A stretch of 64,000 nt of DNA from Isoetes taiwanensis (Eukaryota; Streptophyta; Lycopodiopsida; Isoetales; Isoetaceae): positions 2,968,479-3,032,478 of the forward strand of contig JAJEKV010000090.1 in NCBI GenBank assembly GCA_021234155.1, in the 5' to 3' direction. How positions within the stretch are numbered: position 1 is the first letter of the stretch; the number at the start of each line of letters is the position of its first letter. The notes under the pieces were generated by a model. The model was not told where the DNA came from. It made no database searches and was given only the letters and a program-made list of their open reading frames with translations. A program made the position numbers and the translations under genes. Shown here one piece after another: positions 9,723 through 21,035 of the stretch.

Positions 9723-11777
9723 CTGCAGTATATCATTCGCAAATTATTCGGCAATAAGGTACATTCTGGATTGATGAGGGAAACCAAACCAGCTTGAAAA
9801 CCTAGCCACAGTCAAATCAAAGCAAAGTGGCAACATTTGATCCTGGATCCAGAGAACGATAGAATGCAAATTTGTGCGACATTTTTCTAACTACTGAATT
9901 TGTGCAAAAATCCTCTACAACCAAGAATCGAGAACAACAATGTGGCAAGAACCTAATAAAAAACACCAAAATCCAGCCCAAAATGAAACAAAAAGACAGT
10001 AGATAGATAGTGCTTTTGGAGAAGCAGGCAAGATTTCGTCCCTAAAGTAGGTCCTTTAATAAGTGAACAAACATAAGTCTGCTGCTGCTTCAAGTGCCTG
10101 AGAATGTCAGAAATTTTGAATAGCTGCATTGTAGTTTTCAAAGTTCAATCTAAAGCCAATGTTTTTGAAGTGGGGTTTTGAAAGGTTTCAAGAAAGCTTA
10201 GAGAATGTGGTCTTCTTCTTAGCAGCAGACTTAATTGGTTTTGGGTGTAAATTCTTTACTGGTGGTCAAAAAGCACTGTCCAGACAAGTGCTTTAACTGC
10301 TAAAAATCTCACATCCAACATGAATTTGACATGCATATTGTGTTTGAAAATTGAGTATTACAAATAATAAACGTGTCTTTAAAACATTAAAGTAGGAAAA
10401 ATGAGGTACCAACTAATATAATTATTTCGTAATATCAAATTTTGTATTAGTTAAGTGCTTTATGTGCTAAGTGTTGTCGCGGAAAGTTGTACACCACCAA
10501 AGAATTTACACCCTTTTGCAGGTGTCCATTTCCCAGGACTTATACACCCAGGTCTTATTGGTACTGCGCCTTCAGCAGAATTATTAAAATATGGAATACT
10601 CGTGAGAAAGCACTTGTAGAAAGCAAGGAAAATATTTCATCTCTCCAGTTTCTGCATACACGTCCTCTTGCAAATTTGCCTGAACAAAAGGGTGCCTTTG
10701 CTAGGACGGGTTTTCTCTTAAAACTCTATTTCTTCCAATTGACAGAATCTGTCTACTCTTTTTCCGTATTAAAGTGCAATAGTGTATGATTTGCTTGAGG
10801 ATATCGAGTGCACATCATGAACTAAAATAAGAATTTGGGATATGTTAGATTCCGTTCTCTATTTATTCAAGCAGCATGCTATGTATAAGAGTCAAGCAGA
10901 CATTCAAACAGACATGTCTATGTATATATAGTACCAGGTGAAACCTTATAAGGGTACCTGGCCAAAGCAAGTTTGACCAGCTCAACTGCTTCAACCTGAT
11001 GAACTTATGATCTGCTCAATTGCTCCAACCAGATGCAACAAACAAGAGAACATATGTTGTGGAAACCAACGTGAAAAAGTTGACCTGATGCCATGAAGAA
11101 ACTGAAGGTTTATTCAAAAGCATCAAATCATTCAATTTAAAATATCAATGCTAAGCCAAATTCTTAGATCACTCATTAAGGGACATTAACAATTCTCATA
11201 CTAACCTAATCAAACGCCATAGATCAGAATATTATGTCTTAACTCTGCAAAGTAACATCAATTTAAAGTTGGGCTGGAATATCAAACATTGAATATATTG
11301 TCTTAAGAGACCATAAATTCATGCTCACATCGTAAAATGATTTTTGACCAGCTATAGCAAAATGATGGAAAAATATGTATCATCTACATAATGGAGAGGA
11401 CATAACCATTTCTTGCGCAAAGTAAATTCAAGCCCATTTTTGACATTGATCCATGGCAAATAGAACTGTACATCACAGTGTGATTTGTTATTCACAGTGC
11501 AAATAGATTAGGTATTTATAGCCATGTAGAAATTTACTTTGCTCCAAAATTGGAGAACATAGGAGCATCTGAGTGAACTATGAGACCACCAAGTTAAAAC
11601 GCTAAAAATATGGCGTTGTGTGGAGCCGACACCTTCTTGCTAGATTTTTTCAGAAATGTTCTTAGGGCATATAAACCATGCCCAAGTTTCTAGCATATCT
11701 CCAAATGAATAAGATTTCTAAAATAGCAGAGTGAATATTGCAATTCCCCATCATGCTATGTTAAGTAGCACAATAAC
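9723..11777. other. No gene supported
   Basis: Two kilobases of AT-rich sequence. A 100-codon frame at 10487-10789 lacks protein-like composition or splice context. No inverted or direct repeat boundaries were found here. Confidence 0.4.
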
Positions 11778-13331
11778 TCAAGATTGTTCCTGCACTACTC
11801 CCTGGCCATGAGTTATGAATACAGCTAGTGATATTTGCAATGGAAAACACCTTGCAACAGACTTTGGTATAGCCCTAAACTGGGGCAAATGGGTTTTTTG
11901 CTGATCCATCTTGTCGTGAATGACGCATAGAAAATTCTCTGGTTCCATTGTAGACAAGCATCTCCACATCCAGTATGTTGATCGACATGACATTTGCTCC
12001 ATCGTGTGAATTCTCATTTCCTTCCGAACTGCTGATCTTTCCACCTCAAGCTTCGACTTCTCGAGCTTATCTAACAAATCCACGCATATATTTCACTTTG
12101 AGAAGTTGTTATATTGCATTCTTTTGACATCTGGAAAATGCTTACTCTAGAGCTTGCTGAAGGCTGATTGTGAAATTTTGTCCACACACATATCCTCTAG
12201 AAGATTATTGATCATTTGTAAAATCACTTTTTGTGTGAAATATGCAGGCAACATTCGAACTACTTTCCTGCATCCCTCTTCATCAACCGCACTTTTGTGC
12301 GGCATACTCTCAGCATGATAGTTAAGAAACTTCTCGAATAAACTCTGAGCTGCAAGCACCCTGGGAGTTGTCCTCGCATTTCCCCGATACCATGCCAACC
12401 TATTTGAGCCCCCCTCTTTTGGTTCCCGCCATATAGAGGCTGAAATACCTAGTATGGTTGTCACTGCACTGCTGCATATCTATTTCCCACCAATAGGAAA
12501 TCCCATGTTCCTGACATCAGGTGACGGCCCAAATGCATGCTCTATGATATTGTAAATATAAGTTTTTCTAGCGTCATGAGTTTTCTCCTTGTAGATTGAT
12601 CGGGCTTCCACAAGTTCTTTCACTGTAAATCTACCAAAGCAGTTGTTGGGGTAGCCACAATCCCCCCCTCTGACGGCTTGCATGGTCTCTTCACTGCAGT
12701 TGTTAGTATCTTTCACAGTCCGCACCTATTCCTTCCTCTTCTTCCTCTTCAATAAGTTGTAGGCCCTTCTTTCTGGTATGGATACATCCAAAGGAGGTAT
12801 GGAAGGAATGTCATTTTCATCCACCACCACATTATTTTCTCCAACACGTTCAATTCTTTGAAGCATCCCTTTTCCTATTATCTCAATGGAGTCCACTGGC
12901 CAGAGCAACAAGGCTAGCAACTCTAAACCACTGTTGATATTATTGCAAGCATAGCAGTGTTTGTTCTTCAGCTCAACACTGAAGTTATGAAGCTGTATTG
13001 AGGAAATGGATACTCCCACAAAGTTATTACCAATAGCCTGTGCATTATAGCAGTGCATACGATCCCATAGTATAAGCACACCTTCACCAACAATTCCTCT
13101 ATTGCACTGATGATACAGAATCACTTTCTCATCCTTCCATGTTAATCTGGAAACTACCATTCTTCTTTCCTCATTAGCTCCAGCTGGGTTTTTAATATTC
13201 TCTGCATTTGCTTCAGGTGGCTGTTCATTCTTATTTGTATTAATCTCTTCCACATCCATGTAATAAGCATCATTCTTCTCTGCTCGAGGTTCTTGGTCAC
13301 AGAGTTCCCCAGCAGTAGCTTCATGAGAAAT
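11778..13331 (-). pseudogene. Transposase-like protein, one long frame with in-frame stops
   Basis: An acceptor TTTTCAG precedes 13331. From there a single frame runs about 515 codons to 11778, broken only by four stops (12728-12726, 12482-12480, 12149-12147 and one near 12095). The segments keep protein-like composition: TWKDEKVILYHQCNRG; CGYPNNCFGRFTVKELVEAR; LAWYRGNARTTPRVLAAQ; LLDKLEKSKLEVERSAVRKE; and FLCVIHDKMDQQKTHLPQF. The last carries a D..DQ.K motif of the kind seen around a catalytic Asp of some DDE-like eukaryotic transposases (family comparison from memory, tentative). The FSK*NIC stop is probably a mutated Cys codon. There are no frameshifts, so the copy decayed by point mutation. 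The first exons were not found; a LINE remnant lies just upstream. Confidence 0.55.
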
Positions 13332-13489
13332 CTGAAAATTAGAAGAAAGGTTGAGGAAAACATAGTATTATATGCAATAACAATAAATCAAATATCTATA
13401 CAATGCCTATACCGCGCTACGCGCGACAGTGCGCGCGACACGTATGGATCATAATTTTGTAAAATACATAAGAAAGTTATATTAATTTA

Positions 13490-15180
13490 CAGTTGTTCTT
13501 TAAACTGGAACAAATGTGCTGCATTGTGGCCTTTGGATGAAACCATACCTGATTGTATTCTCCAATATCCTTGGAGAGTAATACCAAGCGGTGTTTCATC
13601 CAGATTGTTGGGTATCCCGATTGGTATTAATAGGTCAGCAATAGAGACGTGGGATGAGATCCTACTTGGTTTGGAAAAACATTTAAATTGGTGGAAAATA
13701 TGTAAGCTCTCTATGGCTGATAGGATTGTGGTAGCCAAATCAATACTTTGTAGCACGTACGTATATGAAGCTTCAGTGCTGTTGGCTCCAAAAAGCATCA
13801 CTCAGCAATTGACGAATTCAATAAGGAATTTTGTATGGGGTGGAAATGAGGAGGGAGCGGATGTTAAGGTGGCTTGGAATAAGTGATGCATTCATACTAG
13901 ATATTGCGTTGCACACTAAAGTTTTGGCGAGCAATTTCATTTGACAAGTGTTGAATGGACAGGTGAATTCTCCTGGTACTCAGCTGCTGAAACTCACTTT
14001 TACACTGCATTTCATGCGACAAAGCCTCCATGAGAGTGGAGTTGCCATGGGCCCTCTTTTACAAATTAAAGCCTTTCTCAGGGGCTTCACCTTTTTTGAA
14101 AGGATTACTTAAAGCATGGGAATCAGTGAGGGGTTTATGGCACCTGAATGTAGTAAACTGCCACTCCATCGCATTGTTGGTGTGATGGTTAGCCATAGAA
14201 ACAGATGGTGATCCAAAGCCCCTATTTTCTCTAGTGGATATGAGGACTCAGAGAAGGTGGTCATCACGTGGAATCAATTTTGTTGGCGATCGGTACTCAC
14301 AGGGGGTGCTTTTATCATGGGAGGACTTCAAGCAGAAGTTTAAACTGCGCCCACAAGATGAAGCAATTCGGCGATCGGTCACAGGTAGCATTCCTTATTA
14401 TGCAATACCGCTGGTGGGGGATTTTGTGACATCTCATGAAGCTTTGCACGAGCACCCTTCAGTTTCTGCTTGTTACAAACTTCTTCATCCCAATGAGGTA
14501 TTACAGTTATCGCCAAAGTGGTCCTTGCAATGTGAGGAGGGGGATTTGAAGCGTATGTGGAAACAGGTATGGAAGAATCGGCTTCCCCCCAAAGTGCAAG
14601 TTCTCACATGGCAGATAATACACAGGGCATTCCGAACTAACAGCGTGGTCAGTAGATTCAACTCACAAGTTAGTCTTATCTGTCCTATGTGTGATTGTAC
14701 AGAGGAATCTATTGAGCATTGCTTTATAGAATGCAGAGACATCCAATCAGCTTGGGACCGAGTGAAAGAAGTTTTTGAATTTTCTTGCCCAGTTGTAAAC
14801 GTTGTGCTGGGAATTTATCCTAGAGGATGATCTGTATTAAAAAGGGATGCTGTGCATTTGTGTAATGGATGGCTGCTCTGGATTATTTGGAAGAGACGCA
14901 GGGCTTTTGTCTTCTCACAGAATTACTCGCATTCCTCCAGGATCCTAATATCTCTTAAATCTAAGCTGAGTAAATAGGTCCAAGCTCGGATAGATCAAAG
15001 AGTGGCTCGACAACCATGGGATTCTTTCTTTAGTCAGTTGTGATGAGTGGCACGTTTAATCTTGCTATGTGATTAACTCTGCACAGTCGTCAAGACATTG
15101 TGGAGGTTTTGATATCTCATAGAATTAAGTTGTATACATAAACCCATTATGAATGAAAGCATCTTTCAATAAAAAACAAG
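13490..15180 (+). pseudogene. LINE (non-LTR retrotransposon) 3' remnant
   Basis: 13524-13886 encodes the region after the reverse transcriptase core seen in plant LINEs: LGIPIG, then LNWWKICKLSMADRIVVAKS and NFVWGG. 14234-14830 encodes the zinc-binding RVT domain: WKNRLPPKVQVLTWQI and CPMCDCTEESIEHCFIEC. The two parts lie in different frames with stops between them (13885-14230), and the RT catalytic core is absent, so this is a 5'-truncated, mutated copy. The 3' end is near CAATAAAAAACAAGG at 15168-15182. It differs from the LINE family at 29.7-35 kb. Confidence 0.75.
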
Positions 15181-16288
15181 GTGCTGCGCACGGAGGGTTG
15201 CCCTCCATGGCCGGAGGTTGAGGTGGCTTAAATCATACTTGAAAGTTATGTTTTTATAATCAATCAAAATTGCTATTTTAGACATTGTCATTTTGTGAAG
15301 ATGATGGTACCCATTTGCATCACTAACTCCTCCTTAGATGTTGAGCTCCTCTTGGACTAGGATCCAACTGGACATATGGACATTGGGGTTTGAGTGTAAC
15401 GTATTGGTCTGTGGTGCAACTACAGCAACAAATCCATCAATGTGGCAACCTAGATCACCACAAAACCAAACAAGCATCAACTTCGTTTTCTCAAATAAAA
15501 TGCAAGCAAAAAATGATGAATCAAACCCACATTTTTACAACCTCATTTCCATGCAAAACTGTATCCGCACTTGACATTGGTGAAAAGTGGCACACTGTGT
15601 TGTTTAGAGACACACATGTGGGAGGAAGTGCAATGCCCTCTCATGGAAGAGTCACATGGAATGCTGAATTAGGCAGCGCGGCATGACAAGCTACATTGTG
15701 GCTGCAATTTGCCTTCAAGCTGCAAGCAGGGCTGTGAATTCTGACACGCGGGACAGCGATAAAATTAACAGCGTCGCAAGATGCTTTGCAGCCAGTCATG
15801 CTTATATGCCACTATTGTTGTCTCTAAGAATTGCATGTGAACACAACATCAATCTTCTTTTTCACAATTTTGTAGACATCTGCATTCTCAAAGATATTTA
15901 AGGTGAAAATCGAAGTAGGACAAGAAACATTACTGTTTGTTCTTTATATAAATGTACAGGGAGGAGGTTAGGATTATAGCGAATCTCAAATGGTTTCCAA
16001 AACCATTTTGCCAGGTCATATTCAAGCAATAGGCATCCTTAACCTGACCATCCATTGGGTTGACCTTCCAACTCTGATAGCAACTCTGCTTATCTATAAA
16101 GCCATTCTACATGCCAGAATAGTAGCAGTTTCTATGTCTGCATATAGATATTTTGAAATCTCTTTCGAAATCTTTTTTTGCTCGGGCACCACTTACCATG
16201 GTACTGCTGTTACCAGCGCGTAGAAGTCAACTGAATTATAGGCAAATATTTTTTTCCCAAGAATTATAGGCATTATATCCACAAACTG
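15181..16288. other. No gene seen
   Basis: Short frames only. No recognisable exon on either strand and no clear element boundary. It forms the 3' flank of the EMG1 fragment. Confidence 0.4.
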
Positions 16289-17270
16289 TCATAAAATTCT
16301 CCATTGGTACTCTAATGCGTTGCATATCCGGCCTATACAACAGGCTGCACTCAAAGAGTACTCAGAAACTGCAAGGCCAATCACATGAAGTGAGGCTATT
16401 ACATTCAAAAGTCTTCACATCAATAATAGTTTACACTCACTTGCAACAAACTCATCAATAAAGTCAGTTTCTATTTGCCCATGTGCCATTGCGCCAACCT
16501 GATGATGGAAAACGATGGTTTAATATCTTTTCTCACAGAGCAACAAAGACAAAGGAAAATTTCTCATAGTAAACTAAACATAAAAACTAAAGTTGTATTA
16601 TTTCCACCTGCAGCAACATAATCTCGAAGTTGCACAACCTTAGGAGCCTTGTACGACATGCCTGCCCGTAATTATACATCGCAGTAAGAGCCAAAGCCTT
16701 CCATTTTTTCCAAATTTGATCATCTTAAGTATTCAATGCACAAGTGTTAAAAAGCTCCTTTTTTTCAATACATTCTTATAGCAAGTTACTCATCTATGGC
16801 AAAGATATCCTTTTGAAAAACAGTGTTAAGTTCATACTGTTGAGCCATTATCTGCACGATAGTTCTCCGGAGACAAACCATGTTCCTTGTATATAATATT
16901 TAAGCCAAAAGCTTCCAGCATATAACTTATCTAAAGGAGTCTTATATTGGGGACAAAAGTTTCCATCGAGCTCCATAATTAATTGCAATTGCAACTATTA
17001 TTCCTAATAAAAACATACCGATCTTTCGAGCACCAACAGGGAGGTAGCGTGAGACAGGTTGCTTGACAACACGGAGGAGCTTATTGGGGCCATTGGTTGC
17101 ACGGATGCTCAACTTCTGCAGTAGTTGAACTGCACGTTCATTATAAACTAATTAGATGCCTGAGTCATGATTAGGAAGTAAATTTTGCAGTGTTTTAAGC
17201 CTGAAATAAGCATACCCATAAGTCCACAGAAACGTCTAAATGTCCGTGGAATGCGAATGTGAGGATTAAC
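16289..17270 (-). CDS. EMG1: EMG1/NEP1 rRNA pseudouridine N1-methyltransferase, C-terminal exons
   Basis: Five minus-strand exons spell the conserved C-terminal half of NEP1, a SPOUT-class enzyme of 18S rRNA maturation and a small-subunit processing factor. 17270-17216: VNPHIRIPRTFRRFCGLM. 17129-17019: VQLLQKLSIRATNGPNKLLR then VVKQPVSRYLPVGARKIG. 16661 to about 16590: SYKAPKVVQLRDYVAAGGNN. 16498-16441: VGAMAHGQIETDFIDEFVA. 16368-16289: ISEYSLSAACCIGRICNALE to the natural C-terminus WRIL. Phases agree at most junctions (G|TT, G|GC, A|TT). The third exon has no canonical GT donor at the expected place, where the usual LVFV segment is encoded. The N-terminal half (GVLFEV and before) was not found up to 18.8 kb. 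It is therefore either a gene with very distant exons or a 5'-truncated duplicate. Confidence 0.8.
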
Positions 17271-18842
17271 CTGGATCTGCTTCAGTAGTGCTTCAATGGC
17301 AGTTTAGAAAGAGGAGATAAGAAATCCGCCACATAGTTTGCATTTCCGACTCAACAGGCAAAGCATTACCTTCTTTTTTTGATCTGTTGCAAATCCGAAC
17401 CAAATCCAAGTCGATTATTGCTAGCTTCCAAGGTATGGTTTTGAACGATGTCAAACTTAATTTGGTATACCAAATGGTCAATCTGTCCTTTCCATGCTAA
17501 TCTAAATTTGGTGTGAATGATTCTTGCATACAGTTTTGAATCATCAAAGAGTGAAGGAGCTTACCTGAATCCAAGTCTTTCTGATGGGTGCAGTCATGCA
17601 CCAGCCGATAAGCCAAGTTCGGAGATAAATTCTTCCAATTCCCCCCTTCTTCCAACACCAGTTCCCACATCAGCTTATGGACCTCGCTCTAATGCTTGGC
17701 GGTGCCGGTTAACCAGTTCCCACACCAGCCCCACAGCAACAATGGCGACCGAGAGTTTACAGGTTATTCATCGTATTGTACATATACTACAATCACTATG
17801 CCCCATAACATGGCAATCCACTCTGATGAACAGGGGCTCATTCTTCTCCATTTCAATTAACTATGGGATCAATCTTTGCTACAACATAGTTAAGAGTGTG
17901 TTAACGTAGTTAAGAACATGTTAATTGGGCATTTCTTTGATACAACCGAGGGGGCTTTATTGGCCTTCTCCAAGTTTGGCACCGTGACATGGCAACCCCT
18001 ATATGTTCCATTGGGGCATATTATTAAACAATAAGTGCAAATGAAAATAGTATTAAACATTGTGTGTCTTTTTAAGAATTCAACGTTATATTGTGTATAT
18101 TCTTTGAGGGGATTGACACAATGCCTTCTTTGTAGCAATTGAAAATCTGGAAGTAGTTTTTTATTTTCTGTGTCTAATAATGTATTGTGCTTGCACTATA
18201 TATACATATTGAACAAAACAAAGATGCATATTCAAGGTTGCATTATTCTTTTTGGTCTATTATAATGGTAAAACTGCCATTTAAATAGCCATAAAAGTTG
18301 TAGAATGACAATTGCTTTCATACTGCTCTTTGCTATATCTTTTGGATTGATTTTGTGTATCCCTCACTATCATCTTCTTGAGAATAATCATTCCAGTTTC
18401 ATGAAGCTTTCATCCACTGTTTGCTCTAGAAGACAGTTGGCATCAATATCTAAACAATAAAGAGGGGTCTGGTTAATACATGAATAATCAATGTGAACAA
18501 CAATCAGATCCATGGACAAATGTCTCTGGAAAATTTAACTCAAGATGGTTTGGCATTTTCGTCCCTAAAGCATGTAGATATAATTTCAACAACATTTATA
18601 CAGCTGGAATATGATAAGAAGATGCATGCAAAGAAAGTGAAATAGAAAACTCGAGCTTGCTGCCCAAGCAAGAAAAACAATTGCAGAGAGCACAAATAGC
18701 TGCACAGATACCATTTAAATGCTCTAATATACATCTGCATTAGAGAGCTTTAAATTCAGCCATAAGAAACTGACACTTATACCTTGGCTAAAATTGCAAC
18801 AAATGCAGGCTGGCCACTCTAGATGCAGAATATCTGGCGGTA
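17271..18842. other. No exon recognised; locally duplicated sequence at the right
   Basis: The N-terminal EMG1 exons would be expected here but are not visible. From about 18627 the sequence recurs beyond the small transposon: 18741-18808 matches 21126-21193, and the AGAAAAACAATTGCAGAGAG block near 18668 recurs near 21801. The transposon therefore landed in, or next to, a local duplication. Confidence 0.5.
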
Positions 18843-18897
18843 AACAAGGTTTAAAATGAAACGCACTTATTTAAGAAGTGCGTTTGAAAGATTCCTT
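18843..18897 (+). repeat. Left terminal inverted repeat of the small copy
   Basis: Matches the inverse of 5573-5627. It includes the subterminal hairpin ACGCACTT/AAGTGCGT and then GAAAGATTCCTT, which also appears in the right subterminal region (20965-20985). Confidence 0.85.
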
Positions 18898-19340
18898 CTG
18901 AAAATTTATAAAATTCTGAAATCCCTCTAAAAAGGGCCTTTTTATTACCTTGTCCAAAGATTTATAAAACTGCTCGTGAAAACAGACATTTTAAGAAGAC
19001 TTAGTATTAAGGAAAAACACACACACAAAAAAAATCCCATTGTAGAGGGGGAAAGAACTACAATGAAATTCAAAGATTTACTATGGGGCAAATTTGTATG
19101 AAGAAATTAGATGCTTTTGTACCTTGTCCTTGAAAAATTTTATATTAGTTGTTTTAGAAGACAGGAAATTTGTTATTTCACAACCATTTTGGCTGAACAT
19201 CCTAATGGACCTTAAAACACATAGGCAGTTGAACAAACTTCTTGAATGACAAACCATTGTTTTTGCATCACATAGTCTTACAATTACCAATACATCCACG
19301 ATATTTTATAGTTAAGCTGAAGTTTTAGTTGATGATGCAG

Positions 19341-19352
19341 TATAAATTTATA
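19341..19352. repeat. Lone palindrome near the left end of the small copy
   Basis: Exact TATAAATTTATA followed by CCG. Its distance from the TIR equals that of the palindrome at 5143-5156 in the large copy, so it marks the old gene 3' end. Confidence 0.8.
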
Positions 19353-19444
19353 CCGAGGATACAAAAGTTGAAGTAATGAAGCCATGTGATTACATGCCCT
19401 CCTTTTTTATTCTCGGAGATGTATTTTTGAATGCACATATCAAT

Positions 19445-19672
19445 CTACAACATGGTGATGCTCAGGAGATAGTCAATCTCCTTAGCAATGTTGAGCATAT
19501 TCATCACAATTACGTCATCTGTAGCAGTGGGCACCATGCACATTTCTCTGGCAGTGAAGTATTCGTCTGCCTTACCCTTTCCTAAATATTTTGTAAATAA
19601 ATCGGTAAACTTCTGAGGGGTTGCTACTCCTCGCTCCCCTCTGTATAAACCACGTGGTTTCTTTCTAGTCAA
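19445..19672 (-). pseudogene. Diverged fragment of the methyltransferase gene head
   Basis: A 75-codon frame whose LGKGKADEYFTAREM aligns with SGKGKYKADDYYPAGEM of the large copy (about 1840-1893), and whose upstream RKKPRGLYRGERG aligns with KKTRRGYVHRGAR. It ends after LLSITML, which parallels YVLSSKML. A possible acceptor (ACACAG) lies just before it at 19676-19681. No ParB-like or methyltransferase part follows. This independent copy confirms that the head region of the large gene is truly coding. No known domain is recognised in it. Confidence 0.6.
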
Positions 19673-20036
19673 ACACCTGTGTCACCATAATATTTTGGAG
19701 TTCTTTGCCTTTAGTAGCAATTTTTTAACTGCCTGAAGTGAAGTTCGCATATATGTAGAGAAAAAAAAGTAGAAATAACAACATGATTCGACTACTTTAT
19801 GCTCTAACATTGCATTACAAGCTCAGAAATTTTAGAACCGTTTTAGAACATTTTAGACTAAAAAACTAAGAAAAGTGTGTAAAATTATCCCTTATGTGTG
19901 TTACTTTAGTAGTTTTCAGTTGCCAAACCCTTTGGCGAGACCCCAAAAGATTTTACACGATATATACTTTACCTCTGGACTGCATATATATATTATACAT
20001 ATATACATAAACGTTTTATATATATATGCAATTCGG

Positions 20037-20462
20037 TATAAATTTATACCGTTTCTCCGTATAGATTTATACCGCAAGAGTTCTCTTTTCTTCGGATATA
20101 TATATGTAAGTATGTATATATATTATTATATATATATATACACATATATGTGTATAAATTGATTGTCTGAAGGTTGTCTACGGTATAAATTTATACCGAG
20201 AGAGCTGTCGCGGTATAAATTTATACCGAGAGAGCTCTCGCGGTATAATGAAGGAGCTCTCACGGTATAAATTTATACCGTGGGAGCTCTCGCAGTGAAT
20301 CAAGAGAGCTCTCACGGTATAAATTTATACCGCTCGAGTCCTCTTGCGGTATAAATTTATACCGCTCGAGTCCATTTGCAGTATAAATTTATACCATGCG
20401 AACTCTCTGGCATGTTATATCCGCCCATCTATTAGCACTATCTATTGTGGTATAAATTTATA
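20037..20462. repeat. Palindrome array of the small copy
   Basis: Exact cores start at 20037, 20184, 20214, 20266, 20318, 20350, 20382 and 20451, with decayed or half units near 20060, 20242 and 20293. Main steps are 30-32 bp or about 52 bp (three or five turns). Between the units lie GAGAGCTCTCGC-type words that themselves form inverted repeats. Confidence 0.9.
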
Positions 20463-20530
20463 CCACCCAGAAACTTATTTTGAAGACGTTATGTCCACGC
20501 ATTGTCATCGCGATATACATAAGTCTATAG

Positions 20531-20590
20531 CAAGACGGATGAGCAAATAAGAGCAAGTATATAAGACGAAGAGCGAGCGTCTTCGACTCC
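20531..20590 (+). promoter_or_regulatory. Promoter block homologous to 960-1040
   Basis: GAGCAAATAAGAGC, then GTATATAAGACG, then GCGAGCG and CTTCGACTCC in the same order and spacing as on the minus strand at 1040-960. The downstream gene has been lost, so the promoter now points into the right end of the element. Confidence 0.6.
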
Positions 20591-21035
20591 AACTTGCGCT
20601 TCAAAGTGTAAGTTTGTTCAATGAGGCATACTTTCATGTGAAAATGTTTGCTTCAATGAGGCAATGTCAAAATGTGTTGCATTTTTTACAGTTTTGTTCA
20701 TAGCTTTGTACTGATTTTGAAAACTTTGAATAAAATACCTTTTTGGCACTTTAGGTGTGCTTGCTGTTTTTTTCAATGTCTATTTTGTTTAGTTTTTGAA
20801 AATATTACTATTTCTCAAACCAAAATAGGGGGGCCAAAAAGGGATGTCAAACAATTTTGAATGGAAGCTAAGTTCACACCCCCTCAAAAATGATGCCTAA
20901 AATTTTCAAATTGTCACACTTGTCACAAATATACCATGAAAAGGGACCTTTTTGGGGGGATTTTAGGGAATCTTTCAAAGATTCCTTTTGAAGTGCGTTT
21001 TGAGCAAATTAGTGCGTTTCATTTTAAACTTTGTT

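Larger units (their letters stand above)
18843..21035. mobile_element. Small non-autonomous member of the palindrome transposon family
   Basis: 2193 bp. The left end starts AACAAGGTTTAAAATGAAAC, and the right end is its complement with one change in the first 25 bases. Both sides have the 4-bp duplication GGTA (18839-18842 and 21036-21039). Read from its right end it has the same order as the large copy: end, promoter block (20531-20590), palindrome array, a diverged fragment of the methyltransferase gene head, a lone palindrome about 495 bp from the other end, then the end. Most of both genes has been deleted. It could move only with proteins supplied by a full copy. Confidence 0.85.

Noticed and set aside
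10487-10789. 100-codon plus frame
   Set aside because: No domain, no splice context, and AT-rich random composition.
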